This document shows, in pieces, positions 61,984 to 64,000 of a stretch of DNA of 64,000 nucleotides (the first letter of the stretch is position 1; each line of letters starts with the position of its first letter). Origin of the DNA: Clostridia bacterium (GTDB lineage Bacteria > Bacillota > Clostridia > Christensenellales > Aristaeellaceae); contig JAGBEX010000014.1 in the NCBI GenBank assembly GCA_017936765.1, positions 186,001-250,000 of the forward strand, written 5' to 3'. A program made the position numbers and the translations under genes. The notes under the pieces are model-generated. The model ran no database searches and was not told the DNA's origin. It saw only the letters and a list, made by a program, of their open reading frames with translations.

Positions 61984-62208
61984 TTATTCTTCTGATTCCA
62001 GGGTGAAACGCTGGAAGGTTTGTCCGTCGCGCTCCACGGTTTCCAGCCACATGGAGGCAGGACGCACCCATGTGCCGCCTTCGCCATACAGGGCGCGATA
62101 AACCACCATGGGTTCCAGGGTCTCAGAGTGCTTGGCCATGCACAGCACCTGGTAGCGGTTTCCCTTGAAATGCCGGTAGATACCGGGCTTGATCTCCTGC
62201 ATATCCAT
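61984..62208 (-). CDS. DUF1653 protein
   Basis: A 74-residue protein with KPGIYRHFKGNRYQVLCMAKHSE, LEPMVVYRALYGE and a C-terminal acidic tail, the pattern of DUF1653. It starts 1 bp after the ATPase stop, and AAGGTG lies upstream. The function is unknown. Confidence 0.85.
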   Translation of the reverse strand: MDMQEIKPGIYRHFKGNRYQVLCMAKHSETLEPMVVYRALYGEGGTWVRPASMWLETVERDGQTFQRFTLESEE

Positions 62209-62209
62209 A

Positions 62210-62953
62210 TCACAGCACCTTGCGCAGGAAGTCCTGGGTGCGGGGATTCTGGGGATTCTGGAAGATCTGCTCGGGGGTGCCTTCCTCAATAATGCGGCCC
62301 TCGTCCACAAACAGCACGCGGTCGGCCACCTCGCGGGCAAAGCCCATTTCATGGGTGACCACCACCATGGTCATGCCATCCTCGGCCAGCTGCTTCATCA
62401 CGTCCAGCACTTCGCCGACCATTTCTGGGTCGAGGGCGGAGGTGGGTTCGTCGAAGAGCATCACCTGGGGTTCCATGCACAAGGCGCGGACGATGGCAAT
62501 GCGCTGCTTCTGGCCGCCAGAGAGCTGGCTGGGGTAGGCATTGGCACGGTCGGCCAGTCCAACGCGCTGCAAAAGGCTCATGGCCTTGGCTTCCGCATCG
62601 GCCTTGGACTTCTTCAAAAGCTTCATGGGTGCCAGGGTCATGTTCTTCAGGATGGTCATGTGGGGGAAGAGGTTGAAGTGCTGGAACACCATGCCCATCT
62701 TCTCACGATGCTTGTTGATGTTGGTGCGGGGATCGGTGATGTCGGCGCCATCCACGGTGATGGTGCCAGCGCTGGGTTGCTCCAGCAGGTTCAGGCAGCG
62801 CAGGAAGGTGGACTTACCGGAGCCGGAGGGGCCGATAACCACCACCACCTCGCCACGCTTGATGTCGCAGTCGATGCCTTGCAGCGCCTTGAGCTTGCCT
62901 TCGTCAAAGTGCTTTTCCAAGCCCTTGACGGAAATGATGATATCAGTGGTCAC
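62210..62953 (-). CDS. Polar amino-acid ABC transporter ATPase
   Basis: A 247-residue ATPase with [33 protein letters not shown] and [18 protein letters not shown]. The residues place it in the GlnQ/HisP group. It overlaps the permease gene by 11 bp. Confidence 0.95.
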   Translation of the reverse strand: MTTDIIISVKGLEKHFDEGKLKALQGIDCDIKRGEVVVVIGPSGSGKSTFLRCLNLLEQPSAGTITVDGADITDPRTNINKHREKMGMVFQHFNLFPHMTILKNMTLAPMKLLKKSKADAEAKAMSLLQRVGLADRANAYPSQLSGGQKQRIAIVRALCMEPQVMLFDEPTSALDPEMVGEVLDVMKQLAEDGMTMVVVTHEMGFAREVADRVLFVDEGRIIEEGTPEQIFQNPQNPRTQDFLRKVL

Positions 62954-63761
62954 TGTTACGCAGCCTCCTTTCCAGCTTGCCGATGAGCCAGGTCAGCGTC
63001 AGCACAACGGTCAGATAGAGCAGACCGGACACGATGTAGGGCGTGAACGCCGAGAAGGTACGGGAGCGGATGTAGTCGCCGGCCTTGGTCAGCTCGGTCA
63101 GGGCGATGTAGGAGAGGATGGAGGTCTCCTTGATCAGGGAGATGAACTCGTTACACATGGCGGGCAGGGCGGACTTGGCAGCCTGGGGCAGGATGATGTA
63201 CATCATCGTTCTGAATGAACTCAGGCCCAGGGAGCGTCCGGCCTCGGTCTGTCCCTTTTCCACGGACATGATGCCGCCGCGAACGATCTCGGCCACATAG
63301 GCAGCGGAGTTCAGGCCGCAGGCGATCACACCGATGATGATCTTGTCCATGCGGATGGAGCCGAAGATGCCGAAGTTGATAATCAACACCTGCAGCAGCA
63401 GGGGAGTGCCGCGCATAACGTTGATGTAAAGCCCGGCAAACTTGGACAGCGCCTTGACGCACACAGCGCCAAGATTCGCCCAGAAGCCCTTGCCCTTGCA
63501 GTTGATGTTCTGCACCTGGGGCAGGCGAAGAATGGCCAGGATGGTACCCAGCAGCAAACCAACAAGGATAGCAAAGAAGGATACCTCCAGCGTGACGCCC
63601 AGACCCTTCAGGTACTGGAGCCAGCGGTTTCCCTGGATAACGTTCAGGTAGATCTCTTTGTAGAGATATTCCCAGAAGGTGAGCGTGTTGGCCTGGACGG
63701 CGGGCTGAATGTTCAGCCACCACTGCTCAAAAATGGAGATGCTTTCGACTGCGGCGTTCAA
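62943..63761 (-). CDS. Polar amino-acid ABC transporter permease
   Basis: A 272-residue permease. It has [40 protein letters not shown] with the EAA loop, and [23 protein letters not shown] in outline. Starting at TTG 63761, 7 nt after GGAGGGG, is preferred over a GTG at 63779 that sits inside that site. It follows the binding-protein gene after a stem-loop. Confidence 0.93.
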   Translation of the reverse strand: MNAAVESISIFEQWWLNIQPAVQANTLTFWEYLYKEIYLNVIQGNRWLQYLKGLGVTLEVSFFAILVGLLLGTILAILRLPQVQNINCKGKGFWANLGAVCVKALSKFAGLYINVMRGTPLLLQVLIINFGIFGSIRMDKIIIGVIACGLNSAAYVAEIVRGGIMSVEKGQTEAGRSLGLSSFRTMMYIILPQAAKSALPAMCNEFISLIKETSILSYIALTELTKAGDYIRSRTFSAFTPYIVSGLLYLTVVLTLTWLIGKLERRLRNSDH

Positions 63762-63799
63762 CAGGATTCCCCTCCACACGTTTCATAAACTGTACAAAG

Positions 63800-63826
63800 G
63801 CCGTAGAGAGGGAAACTCTCTACGGC
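63800..63826 (-). terminator. Intercistronic stem-loop after the amino-acid binding-protein gene
   Basis: An 11-bp stem GCCGTAGAGAG (63800-63810) and CTCTCTACGGC (63816-63826). Minus continues CCTTTGT, a weak U-run. It probably sets binding protein above transporter expression. Confidence 0.65.
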
Positions 63827-63850
63827 AGATGGATTTTTCAGCAATCGGAT

Positions 63851-64000
63851 TTACTCGGCAGCAACGGAGATGCCGGTAGCATTGAAGTACTTCATGTCCA
63901 GCTCGTCGAAGAAGCCTTCCTTCTGCAGTTCAGCAATAGCGGCGTTGATCTTCTCCAGCAGTTCGGTGTTGTTCTTGTTCACGGCGATGCCATAGTAGTC
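63851..64000 (-). CDS. Amino-acid ABC transporter substrate-binding protein (partial C-terminus)
   Basis: Only the last 49 codons are in the window. The segment GIAVNKNNTELLEKINAAIA and ELQKEGFFDELDMKYF is the usual C-terminal lobe of family-3 solute-binding proteins. The gene continues beyond the right edge and is the first gene of the operon seen here. Confidence 0.88.
   Translation of the reverse strand, partial: DYYGIAVNKNNTELLEKINAAIAELQKEGFFDELDMKYFNATGISVAAE

Overview
The window reads as a chromosomal segment of an endospore-forming, Gram-positive Clostridia-like member of the Bacillota, with coding GC that looks to be in the high fifties by eye. Evidence: sigH in its Bacillus-like neighbourhood (mrnC, rlmB, rae1, sigH), spoIIP, a spoIVFA/spoIVFB pair, a miaB-ricA-mutS-mutL-miaA block, and consensus sigma-A promoters with TTGACA/TATAAT boxes. 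A GH10 xylanase next to a sugar-binding protein suggests a fibre-degrading gut or rumen species. Placement near Christensenellales-type clostridia is inference only. No phage, insertion sequence, CRISPR array, rRNA or replication origin was seen.

Layout. 1-5.9 kb is a plant-polysaccharide island: a large membrane-anchored sugar-binding protein (partial), an AraC regulator and a secreted xylanase around a 600-bp AT-rich regulatory gap. 6.0-9.9 kb is a four-gene chaperone operon (zinc-ribbon membrane protein, DUF5685 protein, J protein, Hsp70). 9.9-17.4 kb, all on the minus strand, carries a two-component system with a MazG-like gene, a DUF4342 protein, an FGGY sugar kinase, a D,D-carboxypeptidase and UppP. 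17.6-21.4 kb holds ychF, an ATP-grasp enzyme, a secreted papain-like protein and a TIM-barrel isomerase, followed by tRNA-Lys(CTT).

21.7-25.3 kb is the mrnC-thyX-rlmB-rae1-sigH operon. 25.3-26.5 kb is a DAHP synthase gene preceded by a complete transcription-attenuation leader: promoter, 19-codon Tyr/Phe-rich leader peptide and mutually exclusive hairpins. This is the most striking regulatory feature of the window. A GNAT acetyltransferase, an unknown gene with icd, a PadR/DUF4097 module and a DUF1614-spoIIP pair follow to 33.2 kb. 33.3-37.9 kb is a BMP-type nucleoside ABC transporter; 38.1-41.1 kb has a flavodoxin-fold oxidoreductase, a CmpB-family protein and hflK-hflC.

41.3-53.6 kb is one long translation, RNA-modification and DNA-repair operon: B12 radical SAM protein, DUF2344 protein, RNase G, miaB, ricA, mutS, mutL, miaA and a methionine gamma-lyase family protein. 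53.7-57.2 kb joins spoIVFA-spoIVFB to feoA-feoB with overlapping reading frames. 57.3-59.4 kb is a secreted fusion of a PIG-L/LmbE deacetylase and a phosphodiester glycosidase. 59.6-61.4 kb is a split transketolase. The window ends in a polar-type amino-acid ABC operon whose binding protein runs off the right edge.

Most promoter and terminator calls were read by eye from consensus boxes and inverted repeats; none has been tested computationally.
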